Below are positions 9,884 through 17,605 of a stretch of DNA of 62,125 bases, piece by piece. Below the pieces are notes generated by a model that saw nothing but the letters and a program-made list of their open reading frames with translations, searched no databases and was not told the origin of the DNA. The stretch lies in the NCBI GenBank assembly GCA_934565415.1, contig CAKTHQ010000012.1, forward strand, positions 1-62,125. The letters are read 5' to 3'. A program made the translations under genes and the position numbers. This DNA comes from an uncultured Oscillospiraceae bacterium (GTDB taxonomy: Bacteria; Bacillota; Clostridia; Oscillospirales; Oscillospiraceae). Position 1 is the first letter of the stretch. Each line of letters opens with the position of its first letter.

Positions 9884-11011
9884 TTATTTCTGCACCCAGT
9901 TGCCGGTAGCCAGGCAATTCAGGTAGCTCTCGATAAAGGGGTCCAGAGCGCCGTCCATTACGGCGTTTACATTGGAGGTCTCGCAGCCGGTACGGGTGTC
10001 TTTGACCAGGGTGTAGGGCATAAACACATAGTTCCGGATCTGGCTGCCCCACTCGATCTTCTGCTGGACGCCCTTGATGTCGGAAATCTTGTCCAGGTGC
10101 TCCCGCTCCTTGATCTCCACCAGCTTGGACCGCAGCATCTTTAAGCAGGTCTCCTTGTTCTGGAACTGGCTCCGCTCAGTCTGGCAGGACACCACAATGC
10201 CTGTGGCCTTGTGAATCAGGCGCACAGCAGAAGAGGTTTTGTTGATGTGCTGGCCACCGGCACCGGAAGAGCGGTAGACCTGCATTTCATAATCCTCGGG
10301 GCGAATCTCTACATCCTGGCTGTCGTCCTCAATTTCGGGGATAACCTCGATGGCAGAGAAGGAAGTCTGGCGGCGGGCATTGGCATCGAAGGGAGACACC
10401 CGGACCAGACGGTGGACACCGTTCTCCCCCTTCAGGAAACCGTAGGCGTTTTCGCCCTCAATCATAATATCCGCAGACTTGAGGCCCGCCTCGTCCCCTT
10501 CCAGGTAGTCCAGGATTTTATAGGTGAACCCATGGCGTTCGGCCCAGCGGGTATACATCCGGTAGAGCATCTGGCACCAGTCCTGTGCCTCGGTACCGCC
10601 GGCACCGGCGTGGAAGCTCATAAGGGCGTTGTTCTTATCGTAATGCCCGGTCAGCAGAGTCTCCAGGCGGCAGGTCTCCATCTGCTCTTCCAGCGTTTCA
10701 AAGCCCTCTTTCAGCTCGTCCAGCATGGAGTCGTCGTCTTCCTCGGCGGCCATTTCGCAGATGGTCATCATGTCGTCCCAAGAGGCAACCATCTTCTCGT
10801 AGCGCTCGATCTTGGACTCTGTCTGCCGCACCTTGATTGCCACCTTCTGGCTCTTTTCCGGGTCATCCCAGAAGCCGGGGGCCTCCTGCATAGCATGAAG
10901 CCGCTCCAGTTCATCTTTCATACCGGTGATGTTCAGAGAATCCGCCAGCCCATCAAGAGCCGGGCGGCAGTCGTTCAGCTTTTGCTTATAGGTTTCAAAT
11001 TCAATATTCAT
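9884..11011 (-). CDS. prfB: Peptide chain release factor 2
   Basis: A 375-residue RF2 that terminates translation at UGA and UAA. It shows the anticodon-mimic SPF (within RVSPFDANARRQTSF) and the peptidyl-hydrolysis motif GGQ (SSGAGGQHINKTSSA). The reading frame is continuous from the ATG at 11011, behind TTTTGGAGTGACTTT. There is no in-frame UGA near codon 25, so the programmed +1 frameshift that autoregulates RF2 in many bacteria is absent. Its own sigma-A promoter lies upstream. No clear terminator follows, and secG transcription starts just downstream. Confidence 0.96.
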   Translation of the reverse strand: MNIEFETYKQKLNDCRPALDGLADSLNITGMKDELERLHAMQEAPGFWDDPEKSQKVAIKVRQTESKIERYEKMVASWDDMMTICEMAAEEDDDSMLDELKEGFETLEEQMETCRLETLLTGHYDKNNALMSFHAGAGGTEAQDWCQMLYRMYTRWAERHGFTYKILDYLEGDEAGLKSADIMIEGENAYGFLKGENGVHRLVRVSPFDANARRQTSFSAIEVIPEIEDDSQDVEIRPEDYEMQVYRSSGAGGQHINKTSSAVRLIHKATGIVVSCQTERSQFQNKETCLKMLRSKLVEIKEREHLDKISDIKGVQQKIEWGSQIRNYVFMPYTLVKDTRTGCETSNVNAVMDGALDPFIESYLNCLATGNWVQK

Positions 11012-11058
11012 AAAGTCACTCCAAAATTCCGTCAGTTTCCATACTCACAGCTTTTTGC

Positions 11059-11087
11059 ATTATAGCGAAAAAAGAAAGTTTTGTAAA
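11059..11087 (-). promoter_or_regulatory. Promoter of prfB
   Basis: On the minus strand, TTTACA (11087-11082), a 17-nt spacer and TATAAT (11064-11059). Confidence 0.75.
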
Positions 11088-11126
11088 GGGGAAAAAGAAA
11101 AAAATCTCAAAAAAGGCGGATATCCA

Positions 11127-12650
11127 CTATTTTATGAATCGTTTGACGCTGGGGTACAGAGCTTTGTCCGTGTGGGGGATAAAGTTGGCTGCCACCATGT
11201 TTTCCGGGAACCTGTCCATTTCCGAAAAATGGAGATAGGTGCCGTTCTTTTGGAACCAGCGGAGCCGGTCCAGGCAGGATGCATCCATTAACAGCTTCTT
11301 GGCCCCCTGCAAGGAGGTATTGCCCAAAAGCCTTAATTTTGCCCGGTCCACATCCGGATAGAGCCCTACGGTAATGGCGGATTCAATATCGATATGGGTG
11401 CCAAAGCCCCCCGCCAGATAAAAAGCCTTCACATCGTTTAGTCCTAAGCCGCAATAGTCCAAAAGCGTTGCCACCATAGTAAAGCCCGCCGCCTTGCAGC
11501 GGATGAATTCCTGGATGTCCTTCTGGGTAAAGTACAGCTTCTCCTCCCCGGCCTGCCCGTATACCACCGCAGGCTCAGACCGCTGGGTATCCTCATCCCA
11601 GACCCATGTAACATACTGAGACTTGTCCATATTGATGGTGCCGTCCCCGTTCAGGATGCCATACCGGTAACATTCCGCCACCAGGTCAAAAATCCCGGTG
11701 CCGCAGATGCCCTTGGGCTCTCCTCCGCCGATCACATCCAGTTGGAAAACACCGTCCGCCCCCAGTTTCAGGTGCCGGATGGCTCCTTCCTCTGCCCGCA
11801 TTCCGTAGCGGCTGCCAAACCCTTCCAGGGCAGGGCCGGCGGCTCCGGCGCCCATCAAAAGGTAATCCCTGCAGCCCAGGCACAGCTCCCCGTTGGTGCC
11901 GATGTCCAGGAAGACGCAGGGGGCATCGGAAGTATCCAGGTCCGTCAGCAAAAGTCCCGCAGTAATGTCCCCGCCTAAGTAGTTGGCCACCGCCGGGAAG
12001 CAGAACACATTGCAGCACAGATTCAGCCCAACCTCCCGGGCACGGAGAATCCCCGGGTTAAAAAATACCGGCGCATAGGGATTCTGGAACACCAGCCAGG
12101 GGTCGCAGCCCAATAAGAAATGGATCATAGTCGTGTTGCCGCCAATAACCAGGGCCGATATATCCCCCCGAGTCACATCGCCGGTTACCAGCCGATCAAT
12201 CAGGCCCTCGATATCCGACAGTACCAGCTTCCGCAAAGCTTCCAGGTTTTCCCGGTCTTCTTTAACCGCCAAAATCCTGTCCAGAATGTTCAGGCCAAAC
12301 CTTGTCTGGCCGTTGACGCAGCCGATGTTGCCCAAAATCTTCCCGGAAACCATATCCATAAGCTCCATTTCCAGGGTCGTGCTGCCAATATCCAGAGCCA
12401 AGCCGTAAAGCCTCTGGCTGGTATCCCCCGGCTCCACCCGGATAATTTCTTTTCCCACAGGTGCAGGCGATACGGTAACCGTCACATCATATCCGGAATT
12501 CTGGACCAGCGGATGCAGGGTCCGCAGAGCTTCCAGGGAAATTGTGACATTTTCTTCCGCCAAAGCATCCAGGATTCTCTCCCGGTCCGCCCGGAAATCG
12601 TCCCTGGTTGGCTTTTGCAGATACAAGTGGCGCTTTTGCGTAAAGGTCAT
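11127..12650 (-). CDS. ASKHA/DUF4445 protein, RACo-like corrinoid reductive activator lacking the ferredoxin domain
   Basis: About 507 residues. From about residue 85 it matches the middle and C-terminal ASKHA domains of reductive activators of corrinoid proteins (RACo/RamA family). The sugar-kinase-like nucleotide site is visible (YGLALDIGSTTLEMELMD, later FLDIGTNGELCLG, and IGGNTTMIH). Family members use ATP to drive reduction of inactive Co(II) corrinoid proteins. The usual N-terminal 2Fe-2S domain is missing: the protein starts in what is normally the linker. The start chosen is the ATG at 12650, 8 nt behind GGAGG. The frame is open to 12755 but that would overlap the MATE gene. No corrinoid protein or methyltransferase gene is nearby. 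Confidence 0.78.
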   Translation of the reverse strand: MTFTQKRHLYLQKPTRDDFRADRERILDALAEENVTISLEALRTLHPLVQNSGYDVTVTVSPAPVGKEIIRVEPGDTSQRLYGLALDIGSTTLEMELMDMVSGKILGNIGCVNGQTRFGLNILDRILAVKEDRENLEALRKLVLSDIEGLIDRLVTGDVTRGDISALVIGGNTTMIHFLLGCDPWLVFQNPYAPVFFNPGILRAREVGLNLCCNVFCFPAVANYLGGDITAGLLLTDLDTSDAPCVFLDIGTNGELCLGCRDYLLMGAGAAGPALEGFGSRYGMRAEEGAIRHLKLGADGVFQLDVIGGGEPKGICGTGIFDLVAECYRYGILNGDGTINMDKSQYVTWVWDEDTQRSEPAVVYGQAGEEKLYFTQKDIQEFIRCKAAGFTMVATLLDYCGLGLNDVKAFYLAGGFGTHIDIESAITVGLYPDVDRAKLRLLGNTSLQGAKKLLMDASCLDRLRWFQKNGTYLHFSEMDRFPENMVAANFIPHTDKALYPSVKRFIK

Positions 12651-12670
12651 GGCCGTTTCCTCCATTGTTC

Positions 12671-14047
12671 TTACGCCGCTTCCGCATAACGGCTCAGCAG
12701 CTTTTTCCGACGGAGGAAGTAATAAATGACTTCCAGGAAGCAGCAGCTCATCCAACCCACCGGATAACCGAAGCCCACAGCAATGGCTGTATTCTCCACA
12801 AAGTGGGTCATAATATAAAGATAGGTCTGCCGAACCGCCACAAAGGACAGCAGCATAATAATCATAGGTCCGTTGGAATCTCCCATCCCCCGCAAACCTC
12901 CAGCCAAAACATGGTTTACGCAGTTAAAGAGCATAAAGATCAGAATCACGCGGGTAAATTTCACGCCGTATTCCACCACAACAGGATCGTTTGTGAAGAG
13001 CTCTACCGACTGGGGTGCAAAAATATCCACAAGGGCAATAATGGCCCCGGTAAAGGCCAAAGTCAACCATACCGTGGTAAAGGTACCTTTTTCTACCCGC
13101 TTCAGCTTTCCGGCACCGATGTTTTGGCTGACAAAAGTGGTAGCTGCCATTGCCATACTCTGCATGGGCAGCATCACAAACTGGTCCAGCTTGTTATAGC
13201 AGCTCCATCCGGCCATACAGCCGGAGCCAAAGTAATTGATATAGGACTGAACAAAAATATTGGAGAAGGAGGTGATGACCGACTGGATTCCCGCCGGAAG
13301 GCCTACCGTCACAATCTGGCCCAGGATCCCGGTATCGATCCTCAAATCATGCCAAGTCATCCGGTAAATATCCTTGGTACGGGTCAGCAGTAACAGCGTC
13401 AGCCCGGCGGAAATAAACTGGGAAATAATCGTTGCATATGCAACACCCGCAATTCCCCCATGAAACACCAAAACAAATACCAAATCCAGTACAATGTTCA
13501 AAACACTGGTCAGAATCAAAAAATACAGTGGCCTTGTGGTATCGCCCACAGCCCGCAGAATTCCGCTGCCCATATTGTACAGCAGAAAACCGGAGCATCC
13601 CGCATTATAGATGCGAAGGTATGTTGCCGCCTGGGGAAACACATCCTCCGGGGTGGACATGAACTGCAGCATAGGGTCCACCGCCAGAATTCCGCCCACG
13701 GTAAAAAAGAGGCTCAGCACAAAGGTTGCCGCCATCGTCGTCTCAATGGCCTTATGGAGCTGCTTCATATCCCTGGCGCCGAAATACCGGCCGATGACCA
13801 CACTGGCCCCGGTGGCAAAGCCATTGAAGAAAAATACCATCATATTCACAATGATGGTGGTGGCGCCCACGGCTGCCAGGGCCTCGGTCCCCACGAAGTT
13901 GCCCACCACCACGGAATCCACCGTGTTGTAGAGCATCTGGAAAATATTACCCAGCATCAATGGCAGGGAAAACATAATCACCTGCTTGATAATGGACCCT
14001 TGCGTCATATCTCGTGTACTTGTTTTTTTTGCTTCTCTGTCTTTCAT
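12671..14047 (-). CDS. MATE-family efflux transporter
   Basis: A 458-residue, about 12-helix multidrug/toxin exporter of the MATE family (DinF/NorM-like), driven by Na+ or H+. The typical opening is SIIKQVIMFSLPLMLGNIFQ, and the second half repeats the fold (GLPAGIQSVITSFSNIFVQ). The start is the ATG at 14047, behind TTTTTGGGAGGCACT. The open frame upstream to 14251 is an artefact of reading through tRNA-Ser. It is followed 20 nt later by the RACo-like gene and probably co-transcribed with it. It may be transcribed by read-through of the tRNA promoter, since no separate promoter is obvious. Confidence 0.93.
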   Translation of the reverse strand: MKDREAKKTSTRDMTQGSIIKQVIMFSLPLMLGNIFQMLYNTVDSVVVGNFVGTEALAAVGATTIIVNMMVFFFNGFATGASVVIGRYFGARDMKQLHKAIETTMAATFVLSLFFTVGGILAVDPMLQFMSTPEDVFPQAATYLRIYNAGCSGFLLYNMGSGILRAVGDTTRPLYFLILTSVLNIVLDLVFVLVFHGGIAGVAYATIISQFISAGLTLLLLTRTKDIYRMTWHDLRIDTGILGQIVTVGLPAGIQSVITSFSNIFVQSYINYFGSGCMAGWSCYNKLDQFVMLPMQSMAMAATTFVSQNIGAGKLKRVEKGTFTTVWLTLAFTGAIIALVDIFAPQSVELFTNDPVVVEYGVKFTRVILIFMLFNCVNHVLAGGLRGMGDSNGPMIIMLLSFVAVRQTYLYIMTHFVENTAIAVGFGYPVGWMSCCFLEVIYYFLRRKKLLSRYAEAA

Positions 14048-14067
14048 AGTGCCTCCCAAAAACAACG

Positions 14068-14126
14068 AAAAAGCAAAGGACCATAGATAACAGAGAATCA
14101 CTTCTCCATTCTCTATCATCCTTTGC
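14068..14126 (-). terminator. Terminator between tRNA-Ser and the MATE gene
   Basis: GCAAAGGA (14073-14080) pairs with TCCTTTGC (14119-14126), with an inner AGAGAAT/ATTCTCT stem (14092-14098 and 14108-14114). On the minus strand TTTTT follows. It can terminate the tRNA transcript or act as an attenuator for the MATE gene. Confidence 0.7.
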
Positions 14127-14134
14127 CCTGGCTT

Positions 14135-14225
14135 TGGCGGAGAGTCAGGGATTTGAACCCTGGCGACGCTTCCGCGCCCTACGAGATTTCGAGTCACGCC
14201 TCTTCGACCACTTGAGTAACTCTCC
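14135..14225 (-). tRNA. tRNA-Ser (anticodon CGA)
   Basis: The gene is 91 nt including an encoded CCA (14137-14135). Acceptor GGAGAGT/ACTCTCC, D-arm CTC..GAG, anticodon loop CTCGAAA with anticodon CGA (reads UCG), long class II variable arm with stem GGCGC/GCGTC and loop GGAA, and T-arm CAGGG-TTCAAAT-CCCTG. The long variable arm is diagnostic of serine. The anticodon stem contains one U-U mismatch at its middle position; the rest pairs normally. Confidence 0.95.
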
Positions 14226-14241
14226 ACATAAATACCCGTAT

Positions 14242-14270
14242 AGTATATCAACAGTCTGCAAAAAAATCAA
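14242..14270 (-). promoter_or_regulatory. Promoter of tRNA-Ser
   Basis: On the minus strand, TTGATT (14270-14265), a 17-nt spacer and TATACT (14247-14242), with the start of transcription about 10 nt before the mature tRNA. Confidence 0.75.
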
Positions 14271-14325
14271 GCCCTAGAATATGAACCGCTGCAAGCGGTT
14301 GCTCACAGCGGCCTGTTTTTTCTGC

Positions 14326-15168
14326 TTATCCTCTTTTGAAAAATGCCGCGGCGACAGCGCCCGGGCCCACATGGGTGCCAATGATGCTGCATAGCAGCGT
14401 TTTGGGAATGGATGTCAGGTGCTCTGCCCAAATGGCCCGGCTGTCTTCCACATATTTGTCCAGCAAATCGGAGTTGAGCCCCGTATAGCCAAGCAGCACC
14501 GGCAGATCAAAGTCCACTCCGCCGGACTCCCGGATCTTTTCTACCAGCAGGTTATTTCCGTTCCGGGAGCCCCGGGCCTTGCCGATTAGCGCCACAACCC
14601 CGTCCTGTACGGTAACCACCGGCTTAATGTTCAATACGCCCCCGGCAAATGCTACGGTTTTGGAAATACGCCCTCCTTTTTTCAGGTATTCCAGCGTATC
14701 CAGCAGTGCAATAACACACACATCCTTCTTTTTTTCAATGAGCTTTGCAGCGATTTCACCGGCAGACAACCCCTTTTCCACCAGATCTACCGCATACTGG
14801 GCCAGCACGCCGGTACCAATGGCAACCGACTGGCTATCCACCACATAAACGTTTTCGTAGCCGTCAGCGGCAATACAGGCGCTCTGATAAGTACCGGACA
14901 GTCGGGAGGATAGGGTGATTACCACTGCGCTGTCCCCATTGGCAGCCACCTCCCGGAATACCCGGTCGAAGGCATCCGGTGTTGCCTGGCTGGTGGCTGG
15001 CAGCTGGTCGCTTTCCACAAGGCGCCGGTAGAATTCCTCCTTGTGGATGGTCACCCCATCAAAGAACTCCTCTTCTCCAAACCGCAGCGTCAGAGGCACC
15101 ACCTGAAGGCGGCTTAAATATTTCTCCCCTACATCCGTGGAGGAATCTACAATAATCCGAACATTCAT
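14326..15168 (-). CDS. DegV-family fatty-acid-binding protein
   Basis: A 280-residue member of the DegV/FakB family, whose characterised members bind a fatty acid and present it to the kinase FakA. The N-terminal signature MNVRIIVDSSTDVGEKY and the central TLSSRLSGTYQSA segment are typical. Length is normal. It is translated 1 nt after the marR-type gene (stop TGA, then ATG at 15168), with its ribosome binding site inside that gene's end, so the two form an operon. No fakA is in the window. A second, unlinked DegV protein is at 55.5 kb. A short perfect hairpin (14284-14300) lies behind the stop, without a T-run. Confidence 0.92.
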   Translation of the reverse strand: MNVRIIVDSSTDVGEKYLSRLQVVPLTLRFGEEEFFDGVTIHKEEFYRRLVESDQLPATSQATPDAFDRVFREVAANGDSAVVITLSSRLSGTYQSACIAADGYENVYVVDSQSVAIGTGVLAQYAVDLVEKGLSAGEIAAKLIEKKKDVCVIALLDTLEYLKKGGRISKTVAFAGGVLNIKPVVTVQDGVVALIGKARGSRNGNNLLVEKIRESGGVDFDLPVLLGYTGLNSDLLDKYVEDSRAIWAEHLTSIPKTLLCSIIGTHVGPGAVAAAFFKRG

Positions 15169-15169
15169 A

Positions 15170-15616
15170 TCAGTTTATCTCCTTATGATTCAGGTTTTCC
15201 AGGTTCCGGCAGATAATCTCCAGGGCCTGGTACATGGTCTGCCGCTCCTCCGGGGTCAGCTCTCCACTGGCAGCCTCTACAATATGGCTGATTCTTCGCG
15301 CCATTTCTCCGGCAGTCTGCATCCCCTTATCTGTCAGCCGCAGCAAACTCCGGTAGCTTTTCTTCCCCGTCACCTCCCGGACCAGATATCCGTTCCGTTC
15401 CAGGTAGTCCAGGCTCCGGGAAATGGCCGCCTTATCCTCCTCGCACCGTTCACACAGCTCTGCCGCCGTCTGGGGGCCAAACTCATGCAGATAGTACAGG
15501 CAGGATACATGGGGGGCTTTCAGAGCCAGGCTCTCCATCTGTTCTGTCTTTAATTTTCGGATATTTCGGCTGATACGGCTGAGCAAAACCGTAAAGCCCT
15601 CAAAACCAGTTTCCAT
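15170..15616 (-). CDS. MarR-family transcriptional regulator
   Basis: A 148-residue winged-helix repressor. The wHTH is seen at about 50-100 (FGPQTAAELCERCEEDKAAISRSLDYLERNGYLVRE), followed by the beta-wing and KSYRSLLRLTDKG. The start is the ATG at 15616, behind GGGGAGGCTTGT; the open frame upstream to 15766 crosses the promoter. It is co-transcribed with degV. Two related inverted repeats overlap the promoter, so it very probably represses itself and degV. The link with a DegV protein suggests fatty-acid or lipid sensing, as in FabT-type MarR regulators. That is inference. Confidence 0.9.
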   Translation of the reverse strand: METGFEGFTVLLSRISRNIRKLKTEQMESLALKAPHVSCLYYLHEFGPQTAAELCERCEEDKAAISRSLDYLERNGYLVREVTGKKSYRSLLRLTDKGMQTAGEMARRISHIVEAASGELTPEERQTMYQALEIICRNLENLNHKEIN

Positions 15617-15634
15617 ACAAGCCTCCCCATAAGT

Positions 15635-15686
15635 TGTTGTGAAATCAACATTTTGAAGTATAGCAGAAAGAAGTTGATTTGTCAAC
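15635..15686 (-). promoter_or_regulatory. Promoter and two operator-like inverted repeats of the marR-degV operon
   Basis: On the minus strand, TTGACA (15685-15680), a 17-nt spacer and TATACT (15662-15657), a near-consensus promoter. GTTGATTTGTCAAC (15673-15686, arms GTTGA/TCAAC) covers the -35 box. TGTTGTGAAATCAACA (15635-15650, arms TGTTG/CAACA) covers the transcription start. The shared TGTTGA/TCAACA half-sites suggest two binding sites for the same dimer. Confidence 0.7.
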
Positions 15687-15698
15687 AAGTAATTCTCG

Positions 15699-15735
15699 GC
15701 ATAGCGAACCGGAACGCCAACCTGGTTCGCTATGC
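15699..15735. repeat. Perfect 12-bp inverted repeat
   Basis: GCATAGCGAACC (15699-15710) and GGTTCGCTATGC (15724-15735) are perfect complements separated by 13 nt, between the carboxypeptidase stop and the marR promoter. There is no T-run, so it is not a classical terminator. It may form the 3' end of the carboxypeptidase mRNA or be a protein site. Confidence 0.6.
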
Positions 15736-15776
15736 TGATCTTCTCGGTATTGTGCAGCAACCGCAATACTATTCTG

Positions 15777-17012
15777 CTACACCTTTTCTTTTCTCTTTAC
15801 GCCCCAATACCCTGCCAGCACCATGGCCCCTATGCTCAGCAGGAGGATGACGCCCGGATGCAGTCCCTCTTGGGTCTCCTCCCCAGGCTCTTCCTCACGC
15901 AGCAGCTCCGCTTTTTCTTCCTGAGGTCCCTCTATGGACAGGAGAAGGTCTGCAATATGGAGCCAGTCCCCTTCCTCGGTCTTGGCATCGATGCTGACCG
16001 GCACGGCAGAAAGGCCAATGGAACCGTCGAAGCCGCCGGGCACCGTTACGGCAATATCCCCTTCCCCATCGGCAATGGGCAGCAGTACGTTAATCGGCTC
16101 GTAGGCCTCCAGCCTCGCTGCTGGCTCCAGGCCTTGCTCCGTCATCTTTCGCATCATCATTCCTTCCGTCAGCTGAATCCGGCGGAAAGCCGTAAAGCCG
16201 TAATCCAAAAGGATTGCCGTATCCGCATACTTATCCTCCAGCATTGCCGATTTCAGAGTCACCGCAACCAGTGTGGTTTCCCCCTGCTTTGCGGCCGTCA
16301 CCAAGGTACCCCATGCGCTGCTTGTCCATCCGGTTTTGCTCATCAGCAGCCCGTCGCAGGGGACGGTGCCGTCAATAAACTGATTCTTGGAAACCAGTTC
16401 CCGGGAAGCGGACAGATTGGTAGCAGGCATTACATACTCCTTTGCCCCGAAATAGGTCAGAAATCCGTCCTGCTGCAGTGCTGCCGCGGTAATCAGTGCC
16501 ATGTCCCGGGCCGTGGTATAGTGATCTTCTGCCGGCAAACCGTTGGGGTTGGAAAAATGAGTATTTACCGCCCCAAGTGCAACGGCCTCCTCGTTCATCA
16601 TGTCGCAGAATTTCTCTACTGTCCCGCCCACCGTCTCTGCAATGGCTACTGCCGCATCATTGGCCGATACCAGTGCAAGCGCATACAGCGCATCCTCCAT
16701 AGAAAATTCTTCTCCCGGCAGCAGCGCAATATGAGAAGAGGTCCGGGGCACCTGATTCACTCCCCCCTGGGTCATGGTCACCAGATCGGAGGGATCCGAA
16801 TGCTTTAAGGCCACCAATGCCGTCATAACCTTTGTAATGCTGGCAGGGTACAGTCGCTCATCCATGTTCTTGGAATACAGGATCTGCCCTGTCTCCCCAT
16901 CCATCAGTACCGCTGCCTCGGATGCCAACGTAATTTCCCGGGCAAAGCAGGAAATTGGCAGCAGAAAGAATAGCAGCACGAGAGAAACCAGCACACTCAG
17001 CCAACGACGCAT
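15777..17012 (-). CDS. D-alanyl-D-alanine carboxypeptidase (PBP5/DacF type)
   Basis: A 411-residue serine-type D-Ala-D-Ala carboxypeptidase that trims peptidoglycan stem peptides outside the membrane. The signal peptide is at 1-24 (LSVLVSLVLLFFLLPISCFA). Active-site motifs SxxK (YPASITKVMTA, about 57-67), SxN (SAN, in LALVSANDAAVA, about 115) and KTG (MSKTGWTSSAWG, about 224) are all present. A beta-rich C-terminal domain and a final membrane anchor (VILLLSIGAMVLAGYWG) followed by a basic tail complete the normal architecture. It is monocistronic with its own promoter and ends in TAG. Confidence 0.94.
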   Translation of the reverse strand: MRRWLSVLVSLVLLFFLLPISCFAREITLASEAAVLMDGETGQILYSKNMDERLYPASITKVMTALVALKHSDPSDLVTMTQGGVNQVPRTSSHIALLPGEEFSMEDALYALALVSANDAAVAIAETVGGTVEKFCDMMNEEAVALGAVNTHFSNPNGLPAEDHYTTARDMALITAAALQQDGFLTYFGAKEYVMPATNLSASRELVSKNQFIDGTVPCDGLLMSKTGWTSSAWGTLVTAAKQGETTLVAVTLKSAMLEDKYADTAILLDYGFTAFRRIQLTEGMMMRKMTEQGLEPAARLEAYEPINVLLPIADGEGDIAVTVPGGFDGSIGLSAVPVSIDAKTEEGDWLHIADLLLSIEGPQEEKAELLREEEPGEETQEGLHPGVILLLSIGAMVLAGYWGVKRKEKV

Positions 17013-17048
17013 CGCATAAGTACCTCTTTTTCTAAAAAATACTTACTC

Positions 17049-17077
17049 ATTCTAACGGATTTTCTGTTTTCTGTCAA
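17049..17077 (-). promoter_or_regulatory. Promoter of the D-Ala-D-Ala carboxypeptidase gene
   Basis: On the minus strand, TTGACA (17077-17072), a 17-nt spacer and TAGAAT (17054-17049). Confidence 0.8.
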
Positions 17078-17138
17078 ATAGTTGTCATAACTTTCCATTT
17101 GTTTCCGGGCGCTGTTCCGGCAAATGGGCCGCAAGGGC

Positions 17139-17177
17139 AAAAAGCCGGGCCTCACATTCCTGTGAAGTCCGGCTTTT
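17139..17177 (-). terminator. Terminator of the LCP operon
   Basis: AAAAGCCGG (17140-17148) pairs with CCGGCTTTT (17169-17177), with an inner TCACA/TGTGA stem. On the minus strand TTTTT completes it. Confidence 0.85.
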
Positions 17178-17221
17178 CTAAATTGAATCACATTGGCCGC
17201 AGCCCTGCGGGGGACCTTTGT

Positions 17222-17605
17222 TTACTTTCTGTGAGGACTTCCAAGTCCCTTTTGCATAGCCTCGTGCTCCTGCCGGATTGCCCCATGAAGAGATGACACG
17301 GACCAGGACGCATTGTGCTCCGTCAAGACCGCTTTTAGCGTGACGGGCACCTTCTGGCTCCGAAGCTGGGCCAAAAGCGCATGGAAGGTTTCTTCCTCAA
17401 TGCCGCAGAGCACCAGCATTTCGTCTTCAAAGGGCGCCCCCTCCCCTTCCGGATATTCTCCGGGAAGCCCTGCCAGGGTGCCGATGGCTTTTCCGAAATC
17501 GGCAGAGCCTACGGTCTTTACGGATAACCCCAGCCGGTTTCCAATAGAGGCGATTTTCAGCCGCTTGTCCATCCGGGGGATATTCACCAGCAACAGATTT
17601 GTCAT
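17222..17605 (-). CDS. DUF3783-like small protein
   Basis: 127 residues, probably cytosolic; it begins MTNLLLVNIPRMDKRLKIAS. The layout, with a short alpha/beta N-terminal half and a C-terminal VPVTLKAVLTEHNASWSVSSL segment, resembles the DUF3783 family, from which I take the name with moderate confidence. Function is unknown. The ATG at 17605 overlaps the stop of the upstream LCP gene by one base (TGATG), so translation is coupled. It is the last gene of the LCP operon. The GTG at 17614 is a weaker alternative start. Confidence 0.75.
   Translation of the reverse strand: MTNLLLVNIPRMDKRLKIASIGNRLGLSVKTVGSADFGKAIGTLAGLPGEYPEGEGAPFEDEMLVLCGIEEETFHALLAQLRSQKVPVTLKAVLTEHNASWSVSSLHGAIRQEHEAMQKGLGSPHRK

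Noticed and set aside
12651..12755. N-terminal extension of the RACo-like protein
   Set aside because: It would overlap the MATE gene by 85 nt and lacks a ribosome binding site. GGAGG precedes the ATG at 12650. The extension does not encode a ferredoxin domain either.
14048..14251. N-terminal extension of the MATE protein
   Set aside because: It would be a translation of tRNA-Ser and its terminator. The ATG at 14047 has GGGAGG and gives the family N-terminus.
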